Position numbers and translations under genes: made by a program
Notes under the pieces: generated by a model
Told to the model about the DNA's origin: nothing
Databases searched by the model: none
The model's input: only the letters and a program-made list of their open reading frames with translations
In this document: piece by piece, positions 1 through 6,141 of the stretch
Layout: each line of letters opens with the position of its first letter
How positions within the stretch are numbered: the stretch's first letter is position 1
Assembly (NCBI GenBank): GCA_018819375.1
Contig: JAHJQH010000069.1
Coordinates: 1-13,709, forward strand
Direction: 5' to 3'
From: Nanobdellota archaeon
Lineage (GTDB): Archaea > Nanobdellota > Nanobdellia > SCGC-AAA011-G17 > GW2011-AR20
Length of the DNA: 13,709 nucleotides

Positions 1-2277
1 TCAAACCCCTTTCTTAATCTGCCTCCTCATCCATTCATTCCACTCAAAAAAAGTTCTCTTGCTGTCTATGTAGCCAAGGTCTTCTCTCACAGATTCGCAG
101 GTTTGGTGAAACGCGTCATTTGCCTTGACAATGAACCCTGCTTCAAGAATTGTCTGGTTATTCAGTTTTTCAGAATATTCCACAAGGGCGTTTTTGATAT
201 CTGCCCTGAGGAGAATATTATCCCAGACAGCATTCCAGTCTCCTGCCCAATCCTTAACTCCTCCTGCAATAGCTTTCAAAACTTCGCTGTCTCCGTTTAG
301 CAAAGCATCAGTGGGTTTTAGTGAATCTGTTTTGCTGTCATAAATCATTAGGTCAACAAAACCCCTTTCTCTTAGTGGGTCTTCTTCCCAGGTTTTCCTG
401 ACTTCTGTTATTTGTGTGACTCGCCTCCATTTATGCAGTCCGTCAGCACTTTTAACCTGATTCGTAATAATAATCACGTCAGTTGCTTTGAATGAAGTTT
501 TAGGTACTTCAAGGTCATTGACTATTCTGTCATAAACACCATAAGGGTCAGCACCGTGAACAGTGCCAGCAACTACATTAGCAAGTGCACCAACTCTCAT
601 TGCTTCATAAAGTGCTTTCGCCTCCTTACTTCTAATCTCCCCCACAATTAAGCTGGAATCCCCCATTCTTAAACTAGCTCTTATACCTTCCTCAGCACCA
701 ACCTCTGCATCACTAGGCATCAGGGCACTTCTTACTTTCATTGATTGAATGTTATATCCTAATTTCCTCAATGCATCAACTGGCAATTCCAAAGTGTCTT
801 CGCACGAAATGATTCTGTATCTTTTCATTATCTCAACCAAACTAGACCCAAGTAAGCTGGTCTTTCCACTGCCTCTTGTTCCAGCAAAGAGCAATGTCCT
901 GCCGCCATCTATCAGGAAACTAAGTAATCCAGCAGCCAGCGGGTTCATCATCTTGTTCTTGATAAAAAGTGGATATGTCCAGGGCTCGTCCCTATGCCTC
1001 CTGAATGCATAAGCCAAACCAACAGGATTTAAGGGGCCAGTGATTATTGCAACTCTCGCCTTTGATCCAGGAAGGATTAGTTCCGTGTCAAGAATGGGAT
1101 TTGCCTCATCCAATGGTCTCCCGCTTATCATCCTGAATTTGGATGCCCAGCTCTCACCCTCTTCCTTGCTTGGGATAATGTTGGTGTTGCACTCTTCAAA
1201 ATCCCCGTGGACAACAAACATAGGGGTCTCGCCAATAGGTCCGTTTATGGCAATATCCTGAATCTTTTGATCTTGCAATAATACTTCTATAAGTCCAAAA
1301 CCAACAGTATATCTCACGAGGATTTTTGCAAGAACATTATTATCCTCATCACTTAGCATTATTCCCCTATGCTCAGCAAGTTCCCTGATAAGATCCTTCC
1401 CTATGTTCAGGAATGTTTCTCTCATCTTATCAGGATTCAAGAACTCGTCTTTGGTTGGTTTATGTTCAATCATGGCTCTTCTGGCAACATCAAGAACCTC
1501 ATATTGCTCTTCATTAATCTTAAACTCAGGAGGTATCAGGTGGTAAAGGCATCTAGTCTCACCAGGAATTTTAAATATAGTTACTTCCCCTCCGTCAGGA
1601 AGGGAGTATACATCTAATATCTCTCCGTCCATAGGCTGCTCTGCCATAAGTCTGGTGAACATGAAGTCAGGGGTAATCATCGGCCTGAAGATGTTCTTAT
1701 AAATCTCCCTGTCAGATTCCACTGAATAACCTGCAAGATATGGTTTTGCTAATTGAATAAGGGTGGTGTTTTGCAGCATATTGTGTATGTAATTAAGAAT
1801 GCCGAGATAATCAGCTCTTAGATTAACGTCACCAGTTAACTCTGCTTTTTCCAATCTTACTTTCTCTTGTCTTAGGATTCTCTTCGTGTCAACATAAGCG
1901 CCAATAGGGTCTGTCCTTAAAAGGTTCATAATTATGTTTTGAAGAACAGCTCTCCAAGAGTCGTGATACGGACCATACTCACCTGCTCCAAAAAACAACT
2001 TCTTCTGCCTGATTAAGTGTTTGTAAATATCAACAATTTCCTTCAACACCTTCACTTGTTCATAATCATAGATATAGTTCCTTCTCTGGTTAAAAATTAT
2101 CCTCGTGGCAGATGGAACCTGCATGAGATAATCCATTGTTCTGGCCATGCAAACAGGATCATCTTCTATGCTTGGAGTCCTGCTTTGAGGAAGGTAATTA
2201 ATCTTTAGAACCGTATCACTGCCTTCCCTAAAAATCTCATAATCCTTAATCTCACCTTTTTTTTCTTCCAACACCAT
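1..2277 (-). CDS. Archaeal type II/IV secretion (type IV filament) ATPase
   Basis: This is a cytoplasmic hexameric ATPase of the GspE/ArlI/TadA family that powers pilus or archaellum assembly or secretion. In the 758-residue protein I see Walker A GTRGSGKT at about 466-473, an acidic box EDTLELP at 493-499, a Walker B region SSLIVGEIRS at 541-550 with Glu547, and a His box GTVHG at 571-575. The segment around 322-347 (GFGLIEVLL...IAINGP) matches the N-terminal domain that precedes the ATPase core in this family. ArlI proteins are usually about 550 residues. This one has about 300 residues before that domain and about 120 after the core, so it is long. The ATG start lies 27 bases after a TATA-like box, which suggests a leaderless transcript. 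The gene is complete, with its TGA at the left edge. Its likely partner is the ArlJ-like protein at 9055-11256. Whether it serves an archaellum, a pilus or secretion cannot be told. Confidence 0.93.
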   Translation of the reverse strand: MVLEEKKGEIKDYEIFREGSDTVLKINYLPQSRTPSIEDDPVCMARTMDYLMQVPSATRIIFNQRRNYIYDYEQVKVLKEIVDIYKHLIRQKKLFFGAGEYGPYHDSWRAVLQNIIMNLLRTDPIGAYVDTKRILRQEKVRLEKAELTGDVNLRADYLGILNYIHNMLQNTTLIQLAKPYLAGYSVESDREIYKNIFRPMITPDFMFTRLMAEQPMDGEILDVYSLPDGGEVTIFKIPGETRCLYHLIPPEFKINEEQYEVLDVARRAMIEHKPTKDEFLNPDKMRETFLNIGKDLIRELAEHRGIMLSDEDNNVLAKILVRYTVGFGLIEVLLQDQKIQDIAINGPIGETPMFVVHGDFEECNTNIIPSKEEGESWASKFRMISGRPLDEANPILDTELILPGSKARVAIITGPLNPVGLAYAFRRHRDEPWTYPLFIKNKMMNPLAAGLLSFLIDGGRTLLFAGTRGSGKTSLLGSSLVEIMKRYRIISCEDTLELPVDALRKLGYNIQSMKVRSALMPSDAEVGAEEGIRASLRMGDSSLIVGEIRSKEAKALYEAMRVGALANVVAGTVHGADPYGVYDRIVNDLEVPKTSFKATDVIIITNQVKSADGLHKWRRVTQITEVRKTWEEDPLRERGFVDLMIYDSKTDSLKPTDALLNGDSEVLKAIAGGVKDWAGDWNAVWDNILLRADIKNALVEYSEKLNNQTILEAGFIVKANDAFHQTCESVREDLGYIDSKRTFFEWNEWMRRQIKKGV

Positions 2278-2297
2278 ACTAATAAAATATTCTGCTT

Positions 2298-2309
2298 AGT
2301 ATAAAAAAT
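2298..2309 (-). promoter_or_regulatory. TATA box of the ATPase gene
   Basis: The minus strand reads AATTTTTTATACT here. Its centre is about 27 bases upstream of the ATPase ATG (2277), the spacing expected for a leaderless archaeal transcript. No Shine-Dalgarno sequence lies between, which fits. Confidence 0.55.
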
Positions 2310-2334
2310 TATTGTTCTGACTCAATCAATGGAA

Positions 2335-2346
2335 ATTTTTATATAC
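2335..2346 (+). promoter_or_regulatory. TATA box of the coiled-coil gene run
   Basis: The sequence TTTTTATATACC lies about 44 bases before the ATG at 2385. Transcription would start near 2366, leaving a leader of about 18 bases that carries the Shine-Dalgarno-like AGAGGAAG just before the ATG. Together with the minus-strand TATA box it forms a divergent promoter pair in a 107-base gap. Confidence 0.6.
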
Positions 2347-2384
2347 CCGAGATTATACCTTAACTAACAACAAAAGAGGAAGAA

Positions 2385-2732
2385 ATGCAAGATGCCACAA
2401 CTTTTCAACCAGCAGATCCAACAGGGAGATTAAGACTCTTGGAATCAAGATATGGTTTGATAAGGGACAGGATGCTCTTGGTAAATCAAAACTTCCTGTC
2501 AGGGCACAGAAGTTTATTGTCGGAAATAAAGGTCATTGACACAGAAATTAAAGAATTAAAAAAAGATCTTTTTGAAATAAAAGAGATTTTGTCTCACGTG
2601 ATAAGGGAATTAAAGGACTGCGCCAGAAAAGAGAATTTAAAGATTTTAGAAAAATATATTAATATCTGGAACCCCTTAAATTTTGTTACAGAAAAGGAGG
2701 TTACCGCTCTAATCAAGTCTCACAAAAAGTAG
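2385..2732 (+). CDS. Small coiled-coil protein next to the secretion ATPase
   Basis: This is a 115-residue soluble protein without a signal peptide or membrane segment. Residues about 15-85 are strongly helical and charged, and 40-80 has a heptad-like pattern (EIKVIDTEIKELKKDLFEI). The C-terminal part contains EKYINIWNPLNFVTEKEV. It starts at ATG with AGAGGAAG directly upstream, and is divergent from the ATPase and followed after 3 bases by a second coiled-coil protein. Its size and position recall the small ArlC/D/E-type accessory proteins of archaella, which form a coiled-coil scaffold beside the motor. That is inference from context, because I see no diagnostic motif. From memory, similar proteins occur near secretion ATPases in DPANN genomes. 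Function unknown. Confidence 0.8.
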   Translation: MQDATTFQPADPTGRLRLLESRYGLIRDRMLLVNQNFLSGHRSLLSEIKVIDTEIKELKKDLFEIKEILSHVIRELKDCARKENLKILEKYINIWNPLNFVTEKEVTALIKSHKK

Positions 2733-2735
2733 AAG

Positions 2736-3488
2736 GTGATAAAAATAAAGAAAAAAGACCCAAAAGATTCTAACAGGGATATTTCCAATCAAGAAATCTC
2801 CGATACTGTAAATCAACAAGGAATGAACCCTGGTTCTCCTATTGCCCCGACACCAGAAGACAATCCCACAAGGGAGTTCCCTCATTCTTCACGAGAAACC
2901 ATTCCTTCACCAGAAGAAGAGGAAGAATTAATCAATCCTTTGGAAGGCTTGGACCAAGTAGAAGACTCCTTACCCTCACAAAAAAATGTTTCATCAGGAG
3001 AAGATATACTCTTTGAGGAAGCACCATCTCCAGATGCAGAACAAACAAATTTCCAATCTTATGACCTACAACCTTCTTCTTCCCAGATGTATCCTACATC
3101 CACAGATATTCAGGGCCTGATAGAATCAATAATTGAGGAAAAATGGGAAGAGTTTATGTCGAGAACAGGAGATTTCACGCTTTGGAGAGAGCAGGTAAAC
3201 AACGAGCTTATTGCAGTAAAACAAGAAATCATACGGACGCAGGACAGGTTTGAGAATCTTCAAAAAGGAATTTTGGGCAAGGTAAGTGAATATAGCGGGG
3301 GCGTCAGGGAGATGAACACAGAGATAAAAGCACTTGAGCAGGTATTTCAGAAAATACTTCAGCCGCTGACTGAAAACATAAGGGAACTTCAAAGGGTCAC
3401 GACACACATCAGCAGCAAGACACGCCCACACACAACACCACACACAACAACCACAACTAAAAGAAGAACAACAAGGAAGAGAAAATAA
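2736..3488 (+). CDS. Coiled-coil protein with disordered acidic N-terminus and basic tail
   Basis: This 250-residue soluble protein begins at GTG, 3 bases after the stop of the preceding gene, so the two are probably cotranscribed and translationally linked. Residues about 10-120 are rich in Pro, Ser and Glu and look disordered. Residues about 130-225 form a helical region with coiled-coil character. It includes GEYSGG-like and EIKALEQVFQKILQPL segments, of a kind I recall from hypothetical DPANN proteins near type IV filament ATPases. The last 20 residues are Thr-, Arg- and Lys-rich (TTTTTKRRTTRKRK), which could bind nucleic acid, membrane surface or the acidic N-terminus. A scaffold or motor-adaptor role like that of ArlD/E is possible but unproven. 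No enzyme motif is present. Confidence 0.8.
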   Translation: MIKIKKKDPKDSNRDISNQEISDTVNQQGMNPGSPIAPTPEDNPTREFPHSSRETIPSPEEEEELINPLEGLDQVEDSLPSQKNVSSGEDILFEEAPSPDAEQTNFQSYDLQPSSSQMYPTSTDIQGLIESIIEEKWEEFMSRTGDFTLWREQVNNELIAVKQEIIRTQDRFENLQKGILGKVSEYSGGVREMNTEIKALEQVFQKILQPLTENIRELQRVTTHISSKTRPHTTPHTTTTTKRRTTRKRK

Positions 3489-3532
3489 AATAGTAAAAAA
3501 AAGGACAAATAACTTTAACACCTGGAATATGG

Positions 3533-3664
3533 GTGAGGATTATTGCGGCATTTATTATCCTAATCTCCTTGCCATTCATAGTCATATCCCCAACAAATCC
3601 AATAGCTCAGGTTATTTTTGGGTTTGGAGCATTTTTGATAGTCATAGGAGCTAATATAAAATGA
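3533..3664 (+). CDS. Very small membrane protein, 43 residues
   Basis: A GTG-started frame encodes 43 mostly hydrophobic residues. There are two likely membrane segments, roughly residues 3-19 (IIAAFIILISLPFIVI) and 27-41 (VIFGFGAFLIVIGAN). Its stop overlaps the start of the next small frame in the classic ATGA arrangement at 3661-3664, which is the main evidence that it is real. The frame stays open upstream to 3497 but holds no ATG, GTG or TTG before 3533, and no clear Shine-Dalgarno sequence precedes the GTG, so the start is uncertain. It lies 44 bases after the coiled-coil gene, probably in the same transcript. I do not recognise the family. Two-helix miniproteins in pilus loci can be assembly factors, but no function is claimed. 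Confidence 0.55.
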   Translation: MRIIAAFIILISLPFIVISPTNPIAQVIFGFGAFLIVIGANIK

Positions 3665-3804
3665 ACCCAATAAATTTCGTGCCTTTGATGATAGTGACCT
3701 TTGCACTAATATTCTCAAGTTTCACAAAAAAGAAAAACACGACTTACTTTGCATTCATTATCTGGTTGGTCATATTCTTCCTAACCTTCTTTGTCGGGCA
3801 GTGA
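3661..3804 (+). CDS. Very small membrane protein, 47 residues
   Basis: An ATG frame of 47 residues overlaps the preceding mini-gene by four bases (ATGA), implying coupled translation. Two hydrophobic segments (about residues 5-20 and 28-46) flank a short basic loop containing KKK, giving a predicted hairpin with the loop in the cytoplasm. It contains no cysteine, catalytic motif or prepilin leader. It is the last gene of the plus-strand run that starts at 2385 and faces the minus-strand membrane-protein operon tail to tail. I do not recognise the family. Tight overlap, hydrophobic pattern and A/T-rich third codon positions make it more likely real than chance. Confidence 0.6.
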   Translation: MNPINFVPLMIVTFALIFSSFTKKKNTTYFAFIIWLVIFFLTFFVGQ

Positions 3805-3813
3805 GATAAATGG

Positions 3814-3850
3814 AATAAGACTTGATTAATGAAGAACTCATTAGCTTATT
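3814..3850. terminator. Possible stem-loop between convergent gene runs
   Basis: Two nested inverted repeats are visible. TAATGA (3827-3832) pairs with TCATTA (3838-3843) around a 5-base loop, and AATAAG (3814-3819) pairs with CTTATT (3845-3850) with an uneven internal loop. It lies in the 151-base gap between the plus run ending at 3804 and the minus run ending at 3956, a sensible place for a bidirectional terminator. The stem is A/T-rich and weak, and no long T-run follows. Confidence 0.25.
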
Positions 3851-3955
3851 GATTGATACCTAATTCCAACATAATAATCTCAACTCCCAATAATAATCTT
3901 AAATCACACGATTATGCCAAAAGATTTATTCTGCCTGAAAATAAAAACAATAAAC

Positions 3956-4513
3956 TCACCCCAGCCCCTTGGAAAGTGTTGCTATTGCAATTGTCATAAT
4001 TATCAGGAGAATGATTGCTCCAAGAAGTTTAGGGCTGATAAGGGCCCTCATACCTTCACTCTCTCTTGTCTTGACTTCTCCGCTAGGAGTTACTTCTCCA
4101 GCATCCGGTATTTCTCCTGGCTCATAAGGAGAACTCTTCTCACCAAAAACATGGACAATGGAAATTGTTAAAAGAACAAACAAGATTATCAGGACAGGCC
4201 AGTAAACATTTTGGTTCTGAACCGTGGCTACCATGACATCTTTCTTTACTCCCATAAACAAGAACAAGGCAATAAAGAACATTACTATCACCACAAACAC
4301 GATGAACCAGGGAGTTATGAAATTAACAAAAAGAATGGCATCCTTGGAAAACAAGAACAAGACACCCATGCAAAGGGAAATCACTGTTTTAACCCATCCG
4401 GTCTTAAACACGTCAAACTTGTCAAGAACAGCATAAGCTATGGCAAAGACAAAAATAAATAAGAAGACAGGGCTAAAAAATTGCAATAATCCGACATCAA
4501 GCATACTTGCCAT
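3956..4513 (-). CDS. Five-TM membrane protein, paralogue 3 of the tandem family
   Basis: This is a 185-residue integral membrane protein with about five hydrophobic segments. The first reads FLFIFVFAIAYAVLDKFDVF, which lines up with the LPFLLVFT(I/V)VFAILEK signature of the two upstream genes. The spacing of later segments also follows theirs, so the three appear to be diverged paralogues. A polar Pro/Glu loop (PYEPGEIPDAGEVTPSGEVK) separates segments 4 and 5. The protein ends shortly after the last helix, without the long tails of its relatives. It is the last gene of a minus-strand operon, starting 59 bases after the previous stop. That gap holds a 19-bp tandem repeat with TATA-like cores, so it may also have its own promoter. 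Family and function are not recognised. Confidence 0.82.
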   Translation of the reverse strand: MASMLDVGLLQFFSPVFLFIFVFAIAYAVLDKFDVFKTGWVKTVISLCMGVLFLFSKDAILFVNFITPWFIVFVVIVMFFIALFLFMGVKKDVMVATVQNQNVYWPVLIILFVLLTISIVHVFGEKSSPYEPGEIPDAGEVTPSGEVKTRESEGMRALISPKLLGAIILLIIMTIAIATLSKGLG

Positions 4514-4522
4514 ATTCTTTTT

Positions 4523-4572
4523 ATTAATCCTTATATTTTTTATTAATCCTTATATTTTTTATTAATTCTTAA
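4523..4572. repeat. 19-bp tandem repeat with TATA-like core
   Basis: Two perfect head-to-tail copies of attaatccttatatttttt (4523-4541 and 4542-4560) are followed by a partial third (from 4561, attaattctta). On the minus strand each unit reads AAAAAATATAAGGATTAAT, with a TATA-like core and a purine-rich AAGGA. The copy nearest the 185-residue gene has its TATA core about 22-27 bases from that ATG, so the repeat may duplicate a promoter element. Confidence 0.85.
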
Positions 4573-5139
4573 CTACTTAGTATCATCTACTCCCAAAAAA
4601 TTACTCATCTTGTCAATAAAACTTCCACCTTCCCCGCTTTTCTTTTTTCCGCCACTAACAATCACATAAAGAATAATCAGTAGAATGGTCACCCAAAAGA
4701 TTGTTGTTTGATTGTCAATCACCCACCAGGGAACTCTTAAGTCAAAATCAGGACCTAATGACCAATAAACCCCGACTATGGACGCAATTGCAAGAAGCAA
4801 CAAGAATATACCTTTCGCTCCTTTATCAACTTTAACTCCTATTGTTCCTATTAGCAGTAATACCATAACAAAAATTATCAAGACCAAGGACATCTTTGGC
4901 AAGAAAAATTGCATTTTGGTAACAATCTCCCATTGCGAAGCTACAAGCAGGCCCAAGATAATACCAACAACAGCATTTATTCCGGTTTTTGTGTTTCCTT
5001 CAGGGCTCTTGCCAAAAAGTGCTGTTTTCTCAAGTATGGCAAAAACAACTGTAAAAACAAGCAAAAAAGGCAACAAGTACAAAAAAACACCTGAACTTTC
5101 AAGTTGACTTACTATTGAATATAAATCCCCGCCAGCCAT
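4573..5139 (-). CDS. Five-TM membrane protein, paralogue 2 of the tandem family
   Basis: This is a 188-residue membrane protein. Its N-terminal helix contains LPFLLVFTVVFAILEK, nearly identical to the upstream gene product. Four more hydrophobic segments follow, at about 53-70, 83-106, 112-130 and 143-161. The C-terminal tail is soluble, starting with GGKKKSGEGG and running into a short amphipathic region. A strong Shine-Dalgarno sequence (GGAGGG on the minus strand, 5146-5151) sits six bases before the ATG and fixes the start. It lies 25 bases after the 196-residue paralogue, clearly in one operon. No catalytic residue pattern, signal peptide or prepilin leader is seen. A role as a membrane component of the neighbouring filament or secretion machine is inference from position only. 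Confidence 0.85.
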   Translation of the reverse strand: MAGGDLYSIVSQLESSGVFLYLLPFLLVFTVVFAILEKTALFGKSPEGNTKTGINAVVGIILGLLVASQWEIVTKMQFFLPKMSLVLIIFVMVLLLIGTIGVKVDKGAKGIFLLLLAIASIVGVYWSLGPDFDLRVPWWVIDNQTTIFWVTILLIILYVIVSGGKKKSGEGGSFIDKMSNFLGVDDTK

Positions 5140-5164
5140 TTAGGTCCCTCCTTTTTTAAGATTG

Positions 5165-5755
5165 TTATTTTTTCTCCTCCTTCTCTTTGCCACCGCCCTT
5201 TTTAGGGCTTCTGGTAACAACTATTAACACAAATGCTATGATAACAACAAGTATGACATAAGCACCAACATCCCCGCTAATACCAGCAATACCAGAAGAG
5301 CCAAAAACCACCTCTAACCAGCTCTCACCACTCTCTGTTTTTATGGAACTCAGGAATATTCCAACCACACCAATAAAAAACAATGCCATCAATATGAAAT
5401 AAAGTGCCTTATGTTTGTCGTAAAAGTTGAGTTCTCCAGTGCCGAACAATATTCCAATTAACATCAGGAAGCTTATTACAAAAACAAACAAGAGGATTAC
5501 CTTTGGCAATGCTTCATTTATCACGCTGACAACATTCGCAGTTGCAACAACAAGCATTCCAATCACAAAAGCAACTACTGAATTGAGATTCTTATTTGCC
5601 ACATCTGTGCCGTCAGAGAGCTTAACAGTCCCTAATATCCTTGATTTTTCAAGTATCGCAAACACTATCGTGAATACAAGCAGGAAAGGAAGAACTACAT
5701 CAAAGAATCCAAGTTGTTTTAAAAAATCTATTGCATTTCCTAATGGGGTAGTCAT
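5165..5755 (-). CDS. Five-TM membrane protein, paralogue 1 of the tandem family
   Basis: This is a 196-residue membrane protein with five predicted helices. The first carries the family signature LPFLLVFTIVFAILEK (about residues 22-37), followed by a polar loop (ILGTVKLSDGTDVANK) that is longer than in the other two copies. The C-terminus is highly basic and acidic (RSPKKGGGKEKEEKK), a cytoplasmic tail by the positive-inside rule. It starts 10 bases after the PRC-barrel stop. The GAGGAGGAA that encodes the end of that protein lies 13 or more bases upstream of this ATG and may act as a somewhat distant Shine-Dalgarno, linking the two genes. Similar tails occur in unnamed DPANN membrane proteins that I recall, but no family name is assigned. 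Confidence 0.85.
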   Translation of the reverse strand: MTTPLGNAIDFLKQLGFFDVVLPFLLVFTIVFAILEKSRILGTVKLSDGTDVANKNLNSVVAFVIGMLVVATANVVSVINEALPKVILLFVFVISFLMLIGILFGTGELNFYDKHKALYFILMALFFIGVVGIFLSSIKTESGESWLEVVFGSSGIAGISGDVGAYVILVVIIAFVLIVVTRSPKKGGGKEKEEKK

Positions 5756-5765
5756 TATTTAAAAA

Positions 5766-6041
5766 CTATTCCTCCTCTTTTTCCTCTTCTTCGTAAGAAG
5801 GTATTGCTGCCTTGTTGATTATGAATATGTCTCCAATTGCCCTGACCAGATGATGCGGGACAATCACGCCTTTTGCTCCACCCAACACTTTTGTCAGGTA
5901 GGAGGTTTTTGTTGCTCTTATCCTCCATCCAAACACCTTGTTGCCAGAAATAACACTTTCTTCCACATCACCAAAATAAGTGCCATCATCAGTAAACACC
6001 CTCATATCATATGTTTCACTTAATCTTTTTGTTTTAAGCAT
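5766..6041 (-). CDS. PRC-barrel domain protein
   Basis: This 91-residue soluble protein contains a PRC-barrel-like fold over most of its length. The pattern MRVFTDDGTYFGDVEESVI at about 13-31 and GVIVPHHLVRAIGDIFII at 58-75 is typical of short archaeal PRC-barrel proteins. The C-terminus is a run of glutamates. PRC barrels are small beta domains used for protein-protein contacts. In haloarchaea, PRC-barrel proteins (CdpB1/CdpB2) act in the FtsZ division ring, and others are linked to RNA metabolism. Which role applies here is unknown. The start is secure: AAGGAGGGG on the minus strand lies 8 bases upstream of ATG. It is the first gene of the operon with the three five-TM proteins, so an adaptor role for a membrane complex is possible. 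Confidence 0.8.
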   Translation of the reverse strand: MLKTKRLSETYDMRVFTDDGTYFGDVEESVISGNKVFGWRIRATKTSYLTKVLGGAKGVIVPHHLVRAIGDIFIINKAAIPSYEEEEKEEE

Positions 6042-6045
6042 AATG

Positions 6046-6093
6046 CTCCCCTCCTTATTATTTTTTTACTTCTTCCTTGTAATGCTCTATAAG
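6046..6093 (-). promoter_or_regulatory. Promoter and strong ribosome binding site of the PRC-barrel operon
   Basis: The minus strand carries a TATA-like ACTTATAG at 6086-6093 and a very strong Shine-Dalgarno GGAGGGGAG at 6046-6054, giving a leader of about 20-25 bases. The alternative is that the AT-rich near-palindrome at 6111-6122 serves both directions, with a leader of about 50 bases. Confidence 0.4.
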
Positions 6094-6110
6094 TTAAGTT
6101 ATTTCAAATC

Positions 6111-6122
6111 CTTTATATATTT
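6111..6122 (+). promoter_or_regulatory. TATA box of the TraB-family gene (leaderless)
   Basis: CTTTATATATTT is centred about 26 bases before the ATG at 6142. The spacing predicts a transcript that begins at or next to the start codon. This argues against a start farther upstream, although the frame stays open to 5980 and beyond the PRC-barrel gene start. Confidence 0.65.
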
Positions 6123-6141
6123 AAAGATTTCTCTTTTATCA

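Noticed and set aside
3497..3532. The frame of the 43-residue miniprotein extends upstream and reads KKGQITLTPGIW, resembling a class III prepilin leader.
   Set aside because: There is no ATG, GTG or TTG between the TAA at 3494 and the GTG at 3533, so a leader could only be made with a sequence error or an unusual start.
3529..3654. ATG frame of about 41 residues overlapping the first miniprotein.
   Set aside because: It encodes a polar, histidine- and tyrosine-rich peptide with no pattern, while the alternative frame is a clean hydrophobic hairpin linked by ATGA to the next gene.
3914..4171. An 85-residue plus-strand frame and other frames opposite the membrane-protein operon.
   Set aside because: They are antisense to well-supported membrane genes, have no ribosome binding site and show no protein-like pattern.
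5980..6141. 54 extra N-terminal residues for the TraB-family protein.
   Set aside because: They would start inside the opposite-strand PRC-barrel gene and upstream of the TATA box at 6111-6122; the family motif begins right after the ATG at 6142.
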